The notes under the pieces: model-generated
Databases searched by the model: none
What the model saw: only the letters and a program-made list of their open reading frames with translations
Told to the model about the DNA's origin: nothing
In this document: piece after piece, positions 47,031 to 55,265 of the stretch
How positions within the stretch are numbered: position 1 is the stretch's first letter
How the letters are laid out: every line of letters begins with the position of its first letter
Made by a program: the position numbers and the translations under genes
Origin: Acinetobacter sp. TGL-Y2
Lineage (GTDB): Bacteria > Pseudomonadota > Gammaproteobacteria > Pseudomonadales > Moraxellaceae
Assembly: GCF_001612555.1 (NCBI RefSeq)
Contig: NZ_CP015110.1
Span: 372,001 to 436,000 of the forward strand
Direction of reading: 5' to 3'
Length of the DNA: 64,000 nucleotides

Positions 47031-47942
47031 TTATTTTGTAGTGTCAGCACGATGAATATCGAGATTGAACACTTTGGTGAGTAATTCAATAAACTTCTGT
47101 ACAGCCACTGCCGTGGTATTTTTACGATAACTCACAAATAAATCTAATGAAGGCAATTCAATCTCTAAAGGGCGAATGATCGTATTTTCCATGGTCAGAG
47201 GAATAATATAGCCGGGTAAAATGGTGCAGCCTAAGCCCATTCCAATCGAGTTAATATTAAATAAAATATTATCGGCTTTATGCACAATATTGAACCGAAT
47301 GTTATGTAGCTGCGCGAAATTTAAAATGATGTCATGTAAGGGTTTTGATTCAGACTCAGAGGGAATCACAAAGTCCATGCCATCCAGTGCTTTGACTGGA
47401 ATACGTTCGTAATCCGCCAATGGATGATCCTTGGGTAAGAGAAAAATTAACGGTTCACGCAGTACGAATAGACTTTCAATTTCATCTGAAGATAGATCTT
47501 CACGGGTAAAGGTAATATCCAGTTCACCTTTTTTAATTCCACGAAGTTGATCACTGTTGTTGAGGCTTTGTAATTCAATTTTCAGTTCAGGACTTTGTAC
47601 GCGTAAATTAGGCAAGACATAAGGAAAAATTTTCATTTCCGCAACAGGTACAAAGCCAATACGCAGTAATTGTTGTTTGGCCTTAGACACTTGACGTGCC
47701 ATAGCAATGGCTTTTTCAGATTGCGCAATGGTTAAACGCGCTTGTTCTAAAAATACAGCGCCTTCTTCGGTGAGTTCAACCTTACGTTTCGTACGATTGA
47801 GGAGTCGGACACCTACATCTTCCTCTAAGTCCTTAATTTGCTGACTCAATGATGGCTGAGCAGTAAATAATTTTAAAGCTGCTCTACTAAAATTTAATTC
47901 TTCAGCGACAGTAATAAAGTATCTGAGGTGGCGTAATTCCAT
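47031..47942 (-). CDS. LysR-type regulator, HcaR-like
   Basis: A 303-aa LysR-type activator/repressor. Winged-helix DNA-binding domain at the N-terminus (ELRHLRYFITVAEELNFSRAA, QPSLSQQIKDLE). The effector domain matches HcaR, regulator of phenylpropionate/cinnamate catabolism in E. coli, closely: LRIGFVPVAEMKIFPYVLP, and IGMGLGCTILPGYIIPL near the end. No aromatic-degradation genes are in the window, so the target is elsewhere, or was displaced: the usual divergent partner would lie at 47943-48554, which holds no gene. Confidence 0.83.
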   Translation of the reverse strand: MELRHLRYFITVAEELNFSRAALKLFTAQPSLSQQIKDLEEDVGVRLLNRTKRKVELTEEGAVFLEQARLTIAQSEKAIAMARQVSKAKQQLLRIGFVPVAEMKIFPYVLPNLRVQSPELKIELQSLNNSDQLRGIKKGELDITFTREDLSSDEIESLFVLREPLIFLLPKDHPLADYERIPVKALDGMDFVIPSESESKPLHDIILNFAQLHNIRFNIVHKADNILFNINSIGMGLGCTILPGYIIPLTMENTIIRPLEIELPSLDLFVSYRKNTTAVAVQKFIELLTKVFNLDIHRADTTK

Positions 47943-48554
47943 ATAACTCTTCCAAAGAGTAATTCAAAAAATATCTTAATTTTGAGACAATTTAGTATAA
48001 AGCATAAACAGCTATAAGTTGAATGTGATTGTAGTATTTCGCTAATAAATATCCTCAAGTTTAATGGGTATCTAAATTTTTAATGGATGAGTAATTCTCA
48101 TTTTAAATATTAATTTAAATGAGATCTGTTATCTAAATAATTAATATTTTATAAATGGTTAGTTGTATATTGAGTATTTGGGGATATTCGTTTTGATTAT
48201 GGTCACTAGAGAGTCAAGCGTGATTTTCTTCATACAGATTTCTCTCATCACCATGGGAAACGATATTAAAATGATTGAAGCCTGAGCTACATAAAAGGCA
48301 AATTTCAAACTTATTTTTTGTTTGGTATGCTTTCGGTGTCATATTGTCTGATTTGCATTGATTATGATATTTCAATGCTTAGACCTGTTTTAAAGCGCTT
48401 TAATCGGCTTGACAGATATTTTAGATAAAACCATCTTCGGACATCATGAGGTTCGAATGTCTTCTCAAAAACTCGATATTTCAAACTAAGATTAAACCAC
48501 CAATATTTAAAAAAGAACAAAGAACTTTTGATTCGAATCGTTCATGCCTGAATG
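47943..48554. other. AT-rich gene-free stretch left of the insertion sequence
   Basis: About 610 bp with no credible gene or RNA. Several short patches (for example CTTCGGACATCATGAGG) look like worn-down coding sequence, but I cannot match them to anything. The insertion sequence starts at its right edge. Confidence 0.5.
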
Positions 48555-49553
48555 TATAGCTGCAATCTTATTTTGGGATACAATGATAAAAAATTAATTT
48601 GTTCAAGATCATGCCTAAAGTATATTCAGTGGATTTACGTGAAAAAGTCATGCAGTTTTATGAAGAAAATAATCACAAATCATATACATGTAAAACCTTT
48701 AAAATATCTAGAACCACTTTGGATGATTGGATTCTTCTTCAAAACACCACTGGAGAATTGAAACAGCCTAAAATCAATGCAGGTCGACCCACTAAAATCA
48801 AGGATATGGATGCTTTCAAACACTTTATTGAAACTACTGAATTTTCTCAAGTGAAAGATCTCATCCCTTTATTTGAACAAAAGTTTGGGTATCCAATCCT
48901 TTACTCAACCCTGTTAAAAGCCATTCATAGACTTGGTTGGACACGTAAAAAAAGAGTTTTCTCTATAAGCAAGCCGACAAAATAACAAGGGCTGTATTCA
49001 ACTGGTTTCTTCCGCAATGGAAAGAGGAGTTTGGGGAAGATCAGATTCTTTATATTGATGAGTCTGGGATAAACACCACAGATACAGCGCAATATGGTTG
49101 GTCTAAACTAGGCAGTCGTTGCGCTGCTTTAAAATTGGGTGGTCATGGTAAAAGATTAAGTATCATCAGTGCTGTGAGGTCTAATTCAGCGTATCAGTTC
49201 CTTTACCCTTTGATTTTTCAAGGTTCATGCGATCGAGCAATGTTCACGGGATGGTTGAGATATCTACTTGAAAATTTAACCAAAGATAATCAAGATAAGA
49301 CCAAAAGACATCTGCTGATTCTAGATAACGCTTCGATTCATAAGAACGGAGATATCAAAAAACTAGCCAAAGACTTTAACTGTAGAATCATGTACTTGCC
49401 TGCTTACAGTCCAGATTTAAATCCAATTGAAAAAGCATGGTCAGTGCTAAAATCCAAAGTTAAAAGTATCGCTGTCCGTTTTGACAAAAACATAGAAGAA
49501 GCGCTCGATTTAGGCTTGAAGGCAATGTAGCTTAAAATTTAAATCCAGCTATA
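48555..49553 (+). mobile_element. IS630-family insertion sequence
   Basis: Terminal inverted repeats are visible: both ends read TATAGCTG inward and continue with about 20 of 30 matching positions (left from 48555, right from 49553 on the other strand). IS630 elements target TA and duplicate it; TA at 48555-48556 and 49552-49553 fit that. The element proper would be 48557-49551, about 995 bp, and carries a split transposase gene. Confidence 0.8.
48611..49530 (+). CDS. IS630 transposase in two frames
   Basis: DDE transposase of the IS630/Tc1-mariner type. The first frame (ATG 48611) encodes the HTH part (VYSVDLREKVMQFYEE...SRTTLDDW) and ends at a stop at 48985. The second carries the catalytic triad: Asp in LYIDESGIN, Asp in LLILDNASIHKN and Glu in LNPIEKAWSVLK, to a stop at 49530. 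The frames join if one base is re-read in the A-run of seven at 48947-48953 (TRKK then SFLYKQADK). This could be programmed slippage, as in many insertion sequences, or an inactivating deletion. Confidence 0.8.
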
Positions 49554-49799
49554 ACAACGCTGTGGAATTGCATCTGATCTGGACAGATTAAGTAACGAAC
49601 TGTTCATATTTGACTCAATGAACTGAGAAAAACAACAAAATAATAAAGATATTGTGCTGCTGAGTTCGCTAATATGAGTCGATAGGGGTACTGAATTCAA
49701 ATATAAGTATTTGATTCTAAAAAAATGCTCAATAATTGTCTGTTTTCAACTTTAGCTGTCTTTGAGGGCATCTAAACACCTGTTGAAACCAATGAAAGG

Positions 49800-50939
49800 A
49801 TGTTTAAAGTCGTAATGTCTAAATTGACAGAAATTGAACGCATGGGAGACTCCACTTTAGTGAGTAACAAGAGTATAAAAACTAAAGCGGATAAAACACC
49901 GTCACTACATTATCAATTAGAAAATGAAGATTGCGTACGTCATACGTGGGCAAAACCTAAATTTAATTTTGTGTCTGAACAATTTAATAATGAATATGGC
50001 TTTGCCAATCCTTTGCCACATCCTGAAGGTGGGCGTCGTTGGGATCTGTTTAAATGGCTAATGCGCCGTAAATCATCGACATGGGTGGGTGATTTTAAGA
50101 AAGAGCAAAGCGATTTTTTGGCGGCTAAAAAAGCTAAGCCAGAAGAACGTCCACATGCAGATTTAAACGATTGGCAAATTTGGTTCGTTGGTCATGCGAC
50201 GGTACTCATTCAAATCGGACCCTATAATTTTTTAACTGATCCTGTGTGGGCGGCACATGCCAGCCCTAAGCAAGGTCGGGGGCCAAAACGCGTGATACCG
50301 GCAGGTATTGCCTTAGAGGATCTACCACGCATTCACGCGGTGTTACTCAGTCATAATCACTATGATCATATGGATTTGGCCAGTCTCAGGTGGTTACATC
50401 AAAAGTTTGCCATGCCTATTTATACGGGTTTAGGCAACGCTTACTATTTGCCAAAAGTCTTTCATGTGATTGAAATGGACTGGTGGCAATCTGCCCTCAT
50501 GCACAATATTAAAATTGTCTATACCCCTGCACAGCATGGTTCTGGGCGGGGTATGCGCGATCAAAATGCAGCATTATGGGGTGGGTTTTCAATTGTCTCT
50601 GAGCATGGACATTGTTTCTTTGCGGGAGACACTGGATATTCGTCACATTTTAAAGAGATTCAGAAGCGCTTGGGCGCACCACGTGTTGCTCTATTGCCCA
50701 TAGGCGCGTATGAGCCACGAGCTTTAATGCGTTATATGCACATGAATCCACAAGACGCTTTTCAAGCGCATATTGACCTACAAGCCAGACGTTCACTTGC
50801 GATTCATTATCGAACTTTTCAGTTGACTGACGAAAGCCGTGAGCAACCTGAACTGGATTTGCATCAAGCCATGAAGCATTCATCGAAACTGATGAGTCCA
50901 TTTTATTGTATTCGCGAAGGCAAGCGGTTGATTGTTTAA
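49800..50939 (+). CDS. Metallo-beta-lactamase-fold hydrolase, NAPE-PLD-like
   Basis: A 379-aa soluble metal-dependent hydrolase of the metallo-beta-lactamase superfamily, closest to the UlaG/NAPE-PLD group. IWFVGHATVLIQIGPYNFLTDPVW leads into the metal motif LLSHNHYDHMD; further ligands lie in AQHGSGRG, FAGDTGYSSHF and LAIHYRTFQ. An N-terminal region of ~110 residues precedes the core, as in NAPE-PLD-like proteins. The start may be ATG 49815 (MSKLTEIERMG). A terminator follows. The substrate is unknown; phospholipid cleavage is a family guess. Confidence 0.82.
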   Translation: MFKVVMSKLTEIERMGDSTLVSNKSIKTKADKTPSLHYQLENEDCVRHTWAKPKFNFVSEQFNNEYGFANPLPHPEGGRRWDLFKWLMRRKSSTWVGDFKKEQSDFLAAKKAKPEERPHADLNDWQIWFVGHATVLIQIGPYNFLTDPVWAAHASPKQGRGPKRVIPAGIALEDLPRIHAVLLSHNHYDHMDLASLRWLHQKFAMPIYTGLGNAYYLPKVFHVIEMDWWQSALMHNIKIVYTPAQHGSGRGMRDQNAALWGGFSIVSEHGHCFFAGDTGYSSHFKEIQKRLGAPRVALLPIGAYEPRALMRYMHMNPQDAFQAHIDLQARRSLAIHYRTFQLTDESREQPELDLHQAMKHSSKLMSPFYCIREGKRLIV

Positions 50940-50991
50940 TTCGAACATGAATATTGCTAATGATGGCTAAGTACTGGCTATTAGCTCAAAT

Positions 50992-51019
50992 AAAAAACCA
51001 CCTTGAAGGTGGTTTTTTT
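50992..51019. terminator. Bidirectional terminator
   Basis: AAAAAACCACCTT / AAGGTGGTTTTTT perfect stem with a 1-nt loop, between the hydrolase gene and convergent katA. Confidence 0.9.
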
Positions 51020-51066
51020 ATTTGAGGTTAAACTGATGTGTCTAAGCTTTCGAAGATACGCGTAGC

Positions 51067-52587
51067 TTAGATGAAACCAGGATGACCTTTTGCAGGATCT
51101 GTTTCACGTGCAGCTTGTGCATCTGCAACAGTGAGTCCTAGTGCTTTAGCAACGCCTTCACCATACGCTGGATCACATGAATAGCAGTTGCGAATATGAC
51201 GATATTTGATGAAATCAAGTGCATCGCCCATAGCGCCAGCAGTGTTATTAAACAGCGCTTGTTTTTGTTCATCGTTCATAAGGTTGAACAACGCACGCGG
51301 TTGGCTGAAGTAGTCGTTGTCATCCGCACGGAAATCCCAATGTGCCGCATCACCTGAAATTTTCAGGGGTGGTTCTTGGTACTGGGCTTGATCTTGCCAT
51401 TGTCCAAAGCTGTTGGGTTCGTAGTGTGGTAAGCCACCATAGTTGGCATCTACACGGCCTTGACCATCACGATGGTTTGAATGTACAGGGCAACGCGCAG
51501 CATTGACTGGAATTTGTTGGTAATTCACACCCAAACGGTAACGCTGTGCATCTGCATAGTTAAATAAGCGTGCTTGCAACATACGGTCCGGAGAAACGCT
51601 AATCCCTGGCACGAGGTTGCTTGGTGCGAAAGCAGATTGTTCAACGTCTAAGAAGAAGTTTTCAGGGTTACGATTGAGTTCAAACTCGCCCACATCAATT
51701 AAAGGATAATCTGCATGTGGCCAAACTTTAGTTAAGTCAAACGGGTGATAAGGTACTTTCTCAGCATCGGTTTCTGGCATGATTTGAACTTGAAGTTTCC
51801 ATTTCGGGAAGTCTCCTTTTTCAATTGAATCAAATAAGTCGCGTTGACTGCTTTCGCGATCTGCCGCTACGACTGCCGCAGCTTCATCATCCGTTAAGTT
51901 TTGAATGCCTTGTTGGGTACGGAAATGGAATTTCACCCAAAAACGTTCATTGGCTTCATTGATAAAACTATAAGTGTGGCTACCAAAACCATGCATGTGA
52001 CGAAATGACTTGGGTAAACCGCGGTCGGACATCACGATGGTGACTTGATGTAGTGCTTCTGGAAGTAAAGTCCAGAAATCCCAGTTATTGGTTGCACTAC
52101 GCAAATTAGTTTTCGGGTCACGTTTTACGGCTTTGTTTAAGTCTGGGAATTTGCGCGGATCACGCATAAAGAAGACAGGTGTGTTATTGCCGACTAGATC
52201 CCAATTGCCTTCTTCAGTATAGAATTTTAAAGCAAAACCACGGATATCACGTTCCGCATCCGCTGCGCCACGTTCACCTGCAACCGTGGTGAAACGCGCA
52301 AACATTTCAGTTTTTTTGCCAATTTGGGAGAAGATTTTTGCACGGGTATATTGTGTAATATCGTGGGTCACGGTAAATGTACCAAAAGCCCCCGAACCTT
52401 TTGCGTGCATACGGCGCTCAGGAATCACTTCACGAACAAAGTTAGCCAGCTTTTCATTGAGCCATAAATCTTGAGCTAGTAAAGGACCTCGAGCACCTGC
52501 CGTCATACTGTTTTGGTTGTCTGCAACAGGTGCACCAAAGGCAGTCGTTAGGTGGGAGATAGGACATTTTTTAGGGTCTTGGCTCAT
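51067..52587 (-). CDS. katA: Monofunctional haem catalase KatA
   Basis: Breaks hydrogen peroxide into water and oxygen. 506 aa, the small-subunit clade 3 size. The catalytic His lies in [12 protein letters not shown], Asn in [11 protein letters not shown], and the haem-ligand Tyr in [19 protein letters not shown] site lies 7 nt upstream. It stands alone; no oxyR or ferritin gene adjoins. The N-terminus [18 protein letters not shown] has no signal, so it is cytoplasmic. Confidence 0.96.
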   Translation of the reverse strand: MSQDPKKCPISHLTTAFGAPVADNQNSMTAGARGPLLAQDLWLNEKLANFVREVIPERRMHAKGSGAFGTFTVTHDITQYTRAKIFSQIGKKTEMFARFTTVAGERGAADAERDIRGFALKFYTEEGNWDLVGNNTPVFFMRDPRKFPDLNKAVKRDPKTNLRSATNNWDFWTLLPEALHQVTIVMSDRGLPKSFRHMHGFGSHTYSFINEANERFWVKFHFRTQQGIQNLTDDEAAAVVAADRESSQRDLFDSIEKGDFPKWKLQVQIMPETDAEKVPYHPFDLTKVWPHADYPLIDVGEFELNRNPENFFLDVEQSAFAPSNLVPGISVSPDRMLQARLFNYADAQRYRLGVNYQQIPVNAARCPVHSNHRDGQGRVDANYGGLPHYEPNSFGQWQDQAQYQEPPLKISGDAAHWDFRADDNDYFSQPRALFNLMNDEQKQALFNNTAGAMGDALDFIKYRHIRNCYSCDPAYGEGVAKALGLTVADAQAARETDPAKGHPGFI

Positions 52588-53213
52588 TATATTTCTCCGT
52601 TTTTATAAATATCGTTTTAAATTTAAAACGCTAATCATTCTAATCACATTTTTTTCTATCTAAAGAGATCAACGTATTTACACGCTCCGTATAAATGACA
52701 ATTGTTAAAGTAAATTGTCAGATTTTAACCGTGGAAAAGCACAAATACTAAACCACGTATTATGAGAAAAAATCAGGATTCATCCCTTTATTGTTCCACT
52801 TTAAAAGTTATTTTGGAAAAATACAAATCATTAAATAGGATCTATTTAAAATCTCATATTGAGTTTAAATATTTGGTCCAGCTTTAAACATCATGGTGAT
52901 CTAAATCAAAGCCGAAAAAAAAGATGCGCGAAGCATGTTATTTGAATTTTAATTGTGTTTTCTAAACACTATTTGTTTAAGAAAAAATGGCGCTGACCCT
53001 TAGACGATAAAGCTAGATTTTAGGTGTCGATTTAGAGCTTTTTAACGCGAATAGAGGGCAATTTTGTTAAATTAATTCAGCATAAAAATGATCATTTCCA
53101 TTTCGACTTCGATGCAGTGTTTATAATAAATCATAAAAAGCTGAACAGCATTGTATGGGTTTTTCATTATACTGAACAGGGTCGCTCAAAAGACAAAGAT
53201 AAGGAAAATTCAA
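52588..53213. other. Long divergent promoter region between katA and the acyl-CoA dehydrogenase gene
   Basis: About 620 bp without a credible gene. It is AT-rich and must hold the promoters of both genes, but I see no clear operator or RNA structure. Confidence 0.5.
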
Positions 53214-54890
53214 ATGAACGCATGGATGACACATCAAATTTATAATCAAGTCGATGAGTTGCAAGACTATAACGTGTATGAGACTGACGCAGTTCTGCAA
53301 GAGATTTTGCAACGTTATGGCAGTCGAAATCGTGTACACCTTAGTGAGTTTGGTCATGTGGTGGGTTCGGCAGAATATTATCAATATGCAGATTTAGCCA
53401 ATAAGCATAGCCCTATTTTACATGCCTTTGATGCGCGGGGTCGACGTAAGGACAGTATCGAATTTCATCCCTCTTGGCACAAATGGATGGCTTTAAACCG
53501 AAAATATGCCGTGCATGCGCATCCATTTTTAAACTTTACTCAGCAAACCGGTTGGGTGGATTGGGCGGCTAAGTTCTATTTAGGGGGACAGGTGGAATGT
53601 GGAAACTTATGCCCAAACTCGATGACGCTGGGCAGTATTCCGCTCATTCAAAAAGAATCTGAACTGTGGAAAAAAATAGGCGATAAGCTACTATCGACCG
53701 AGTACGATGAACGTGATCTCCCCATAAGCCAAAAGAAATCGATCTGGCTTGGCATGGGCATGACTGAAAAGCAAGGCGGTTCAGATGTTCGAGCCAATGA
53801 AACTGTTGCTGTGCCAGTGAGCGAGACTGGGCGAGGTCAGGCTTATTTACTGACGGGACATAAATGGTTTTTCTCCGCACCGATGTGCGATGCACATTTG
53901 GTGGTCGCAAAAACAGAACAAGATGGCTTGACCTGTTTCTTTGTGCCACGTTGGCTTGAGGACGGAACTAAAAATGCAATTCATATTCAGCGCTTAAAAG
54001 ATAAAGTCGGAAATCGCAGCAATTCAAGCTCGGAAGTGGAGTTTCATGAAGCGTGGGGCATCATGATGGGCGAGGCGGGACGTGGTATTCCGACCATTAT
54101 TGAAATGGCAAACTATACCCGCCTAACCTGTTCAGTCGGTTCAAGCGCCATGCTACGTCAGGCATTGGTGCAATGTGTTTCTTATACGCGTCAGCGTAAA
54201 GCGTTTGGAAAATATTTAGCTGAGCAGCCGTTAATGCAAGCCGTATTGGTGGACATTGCCCTTGAAACAGAAGCCGCCGTTCAGCTCAGTTTTCATCTGG
54301 CGTATTGTTATGAGTCTGAAGATCCCTTGTGTTTGGCGTGGAGAAGAATCATGACGCCTGCATCGAAATTTTGGATTTGTAAACGCGCAGTCGAACTGAC
54401 TGGCGAGATGATGGAAGTCTTTGGCGGAAATGGCTATGTCGATACCGGCATTATGGCGCGTATTTTTAAAGAAGCACCTGTGAATACCATTTGGGAAGGC
54501 TCGGGTAACGTCATGTGCCTCGATGTGCTACGTGCGATTCAACGTGATCGCGATTCAATCGAGCTGTTGTTCCAAGATTTGGCTTCGACAGTCTCAGAAG
54601 ATGACATTTTGAATCATGAGTTACAAGGATTGTTTAAATTATTCCAGCAATCGAGTGAAGAGCTTCAGTTTATGGGACGTAGTTTGGTCAGTCGATTGAG
54701 TATTTTGGCGCAAGCGGTTTTATTAAAGCGTTATGCACCAGATTTTGTGGCGGATGCATTTATTCAGACACGTTATAGTGCGTTTCATGGGCGCGTTGCA
54801 GGGATGGTGGATATCACTCAAATCGACATTACAGCGATATTAGAGCGTGTATTGCCTACGACCTCTGTACATCATCGTGGTGCAGCTTAG
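53214..54890 (+). CDS. AidB-like acyl-CoA dehydrogenase family protein
   Basis: A 558-aa flavoprotein resembling AidB, the adaptive-response isovaleryl-CoA dehydrogenase homologue. Key segments are GMGMTEKQGGSDVRANET, TGHKWFFSAPMCDAHLV, RKAFGKYLAEQPLMQAV and EVFGGNGYVDTG. The frame opens at 53151 but ATG 53214 (MNAWMTHQIYNQ) has AAGGA 8 nt upstream. AidB proteins bind DNA and limit alkylation damage; others act on acyl-CoAs. No ada or alk genes are nearby, so either role stays open. An inverted repeat follows the stop. Confidence 0.85.
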   Translation: MNAWMTHQIYNQVDELQDYNVYETDAVLQEILQRYGSRNRVHLSEFGHVVGSAEYYQYADLANKHSPILHAFDARGRRKDSIEFHPSWHKWMALNRKYAVHAHPFLNFTQQTGWVDWAAKFYLGGQVECGNLCPNSMTLGSIPLIQKESELWKKIGDKLLSTEYDERDLPISQKKSIWLGMGMTEKQGGSDVRANETVAVPVSETGRGQAYLLTGHKWFFSAPMCDAHLVVAKTEQDGLTCFFVPRWLEDGTKNAIHIQRLKDKVGNRSNSSSEVEFHEAWGIMMGEAGRGIPTIIEMANYTRLTCSVGSSAMLRQALVQCVSYTRQRKAFGKYLAEQPLMQAVLVDIALETEAAVQLSFHLAYCYESEDPLCLAWRRIMTPASKFWICKRAVELTGEMMEVFGGNGYVDTGIMARIFKEAPVNTIWEGSGNVMCLDVLRAIQRDRDSIELLFQDLASTVSEDDILNHELQGLFKLFQQSSEELQFMGRSLVSRLSILAQAVLLKRYAPDFVADAFIQTRYSAFHGRVAGMVDITQIDITAILERVLPTTSVHHRGAA

Positions 54891-54925
54891 TTCGTTAAAT
54901 TGTTATAGTTTTAAATTTGAAAATG

Positions 54926-54966
54926 AATGGGGCCGTAGACTTTAAATTCTGAAGATATGCCCCATT
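54926..54966 (+). terminator. Inverted repeat after the acyl-CoA dehydrogenase gene
   Basis: AATGGGGC / GCCCCATT 8-bp arms with a 25-nt spacer. It lacks a T-run, so terminator function is only likely. Confidence 0.5.
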
Positions 54967-55061
54967 TATAAATTATGATCAGATCGCGTTTTAGGCGTAT
55001 AATCTAATCGACATAAAAGTGTTATAAGTATTGATTCAGTTCAATCATGAGGATGAGTAAA

Positions 55062-55265
55062 ATGGCAAAGAAAAAAGCATTGCCAGAGGTTGTGGTACAC
55101 AACTTTGTGGCAAAACATATGCATGAGGTGAATAAAAGCCAAGTGTTTGTAGATCGAAAGAAAGACGCAAAACGCGGTTATAGCAAACATAAAAAGGGGA
55201 GATATTCGAATGATTATCTCCCTTTTTTAAAGTCTATATGTGTGCCAAGTTGGATCAGTGTTTAA
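55062..55265 (+). CDS. Small basic protein, possibly ArfA-like, with a terminator hairpin inside the gene
   Basis: A 67-aa Lys-rich protein; ATG 55062 has GAGG 9 nt upstream. It lines up without gaps against E. coli ArfA over ~20 residues (HNFVAKHMHEVNKSQ against the ALLHDPLFRQ region) and ends that block with KK...AKRGYSKHKKG, like the ArfA basic motif GKGSYMRKGKHG. ArfA rescues ribosomes from non-stop mRNA, and its gene carries a hairpin before the stop codon. Here a 14-bp terminator hairpin (55191-55228) falls inside the frame, with the stop at 55263. Homology is weak, so the call is an inference. It overlaps the end of ptsP. Confidence 0.5.
   Translation: MAKKKALPEVVVHNFVAKHMHEVNKSQVFVDRKKDAKRGYSKHKKGRYSNDYLPFLKSICVPSWISV
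55191..55228. terminator. Strong bidirectional terminator inside a coding frame
   Basis: A 14-bp stem (AAAAAGGGGAGATA / TATCTCCCTTTTTT, one G-U pair) with a 10-nt loop. It serves ptsP on the minus strand. On the plus strand it would end transcripts of the small basic-protein gene before its stop codon. Confidence 0.88.
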
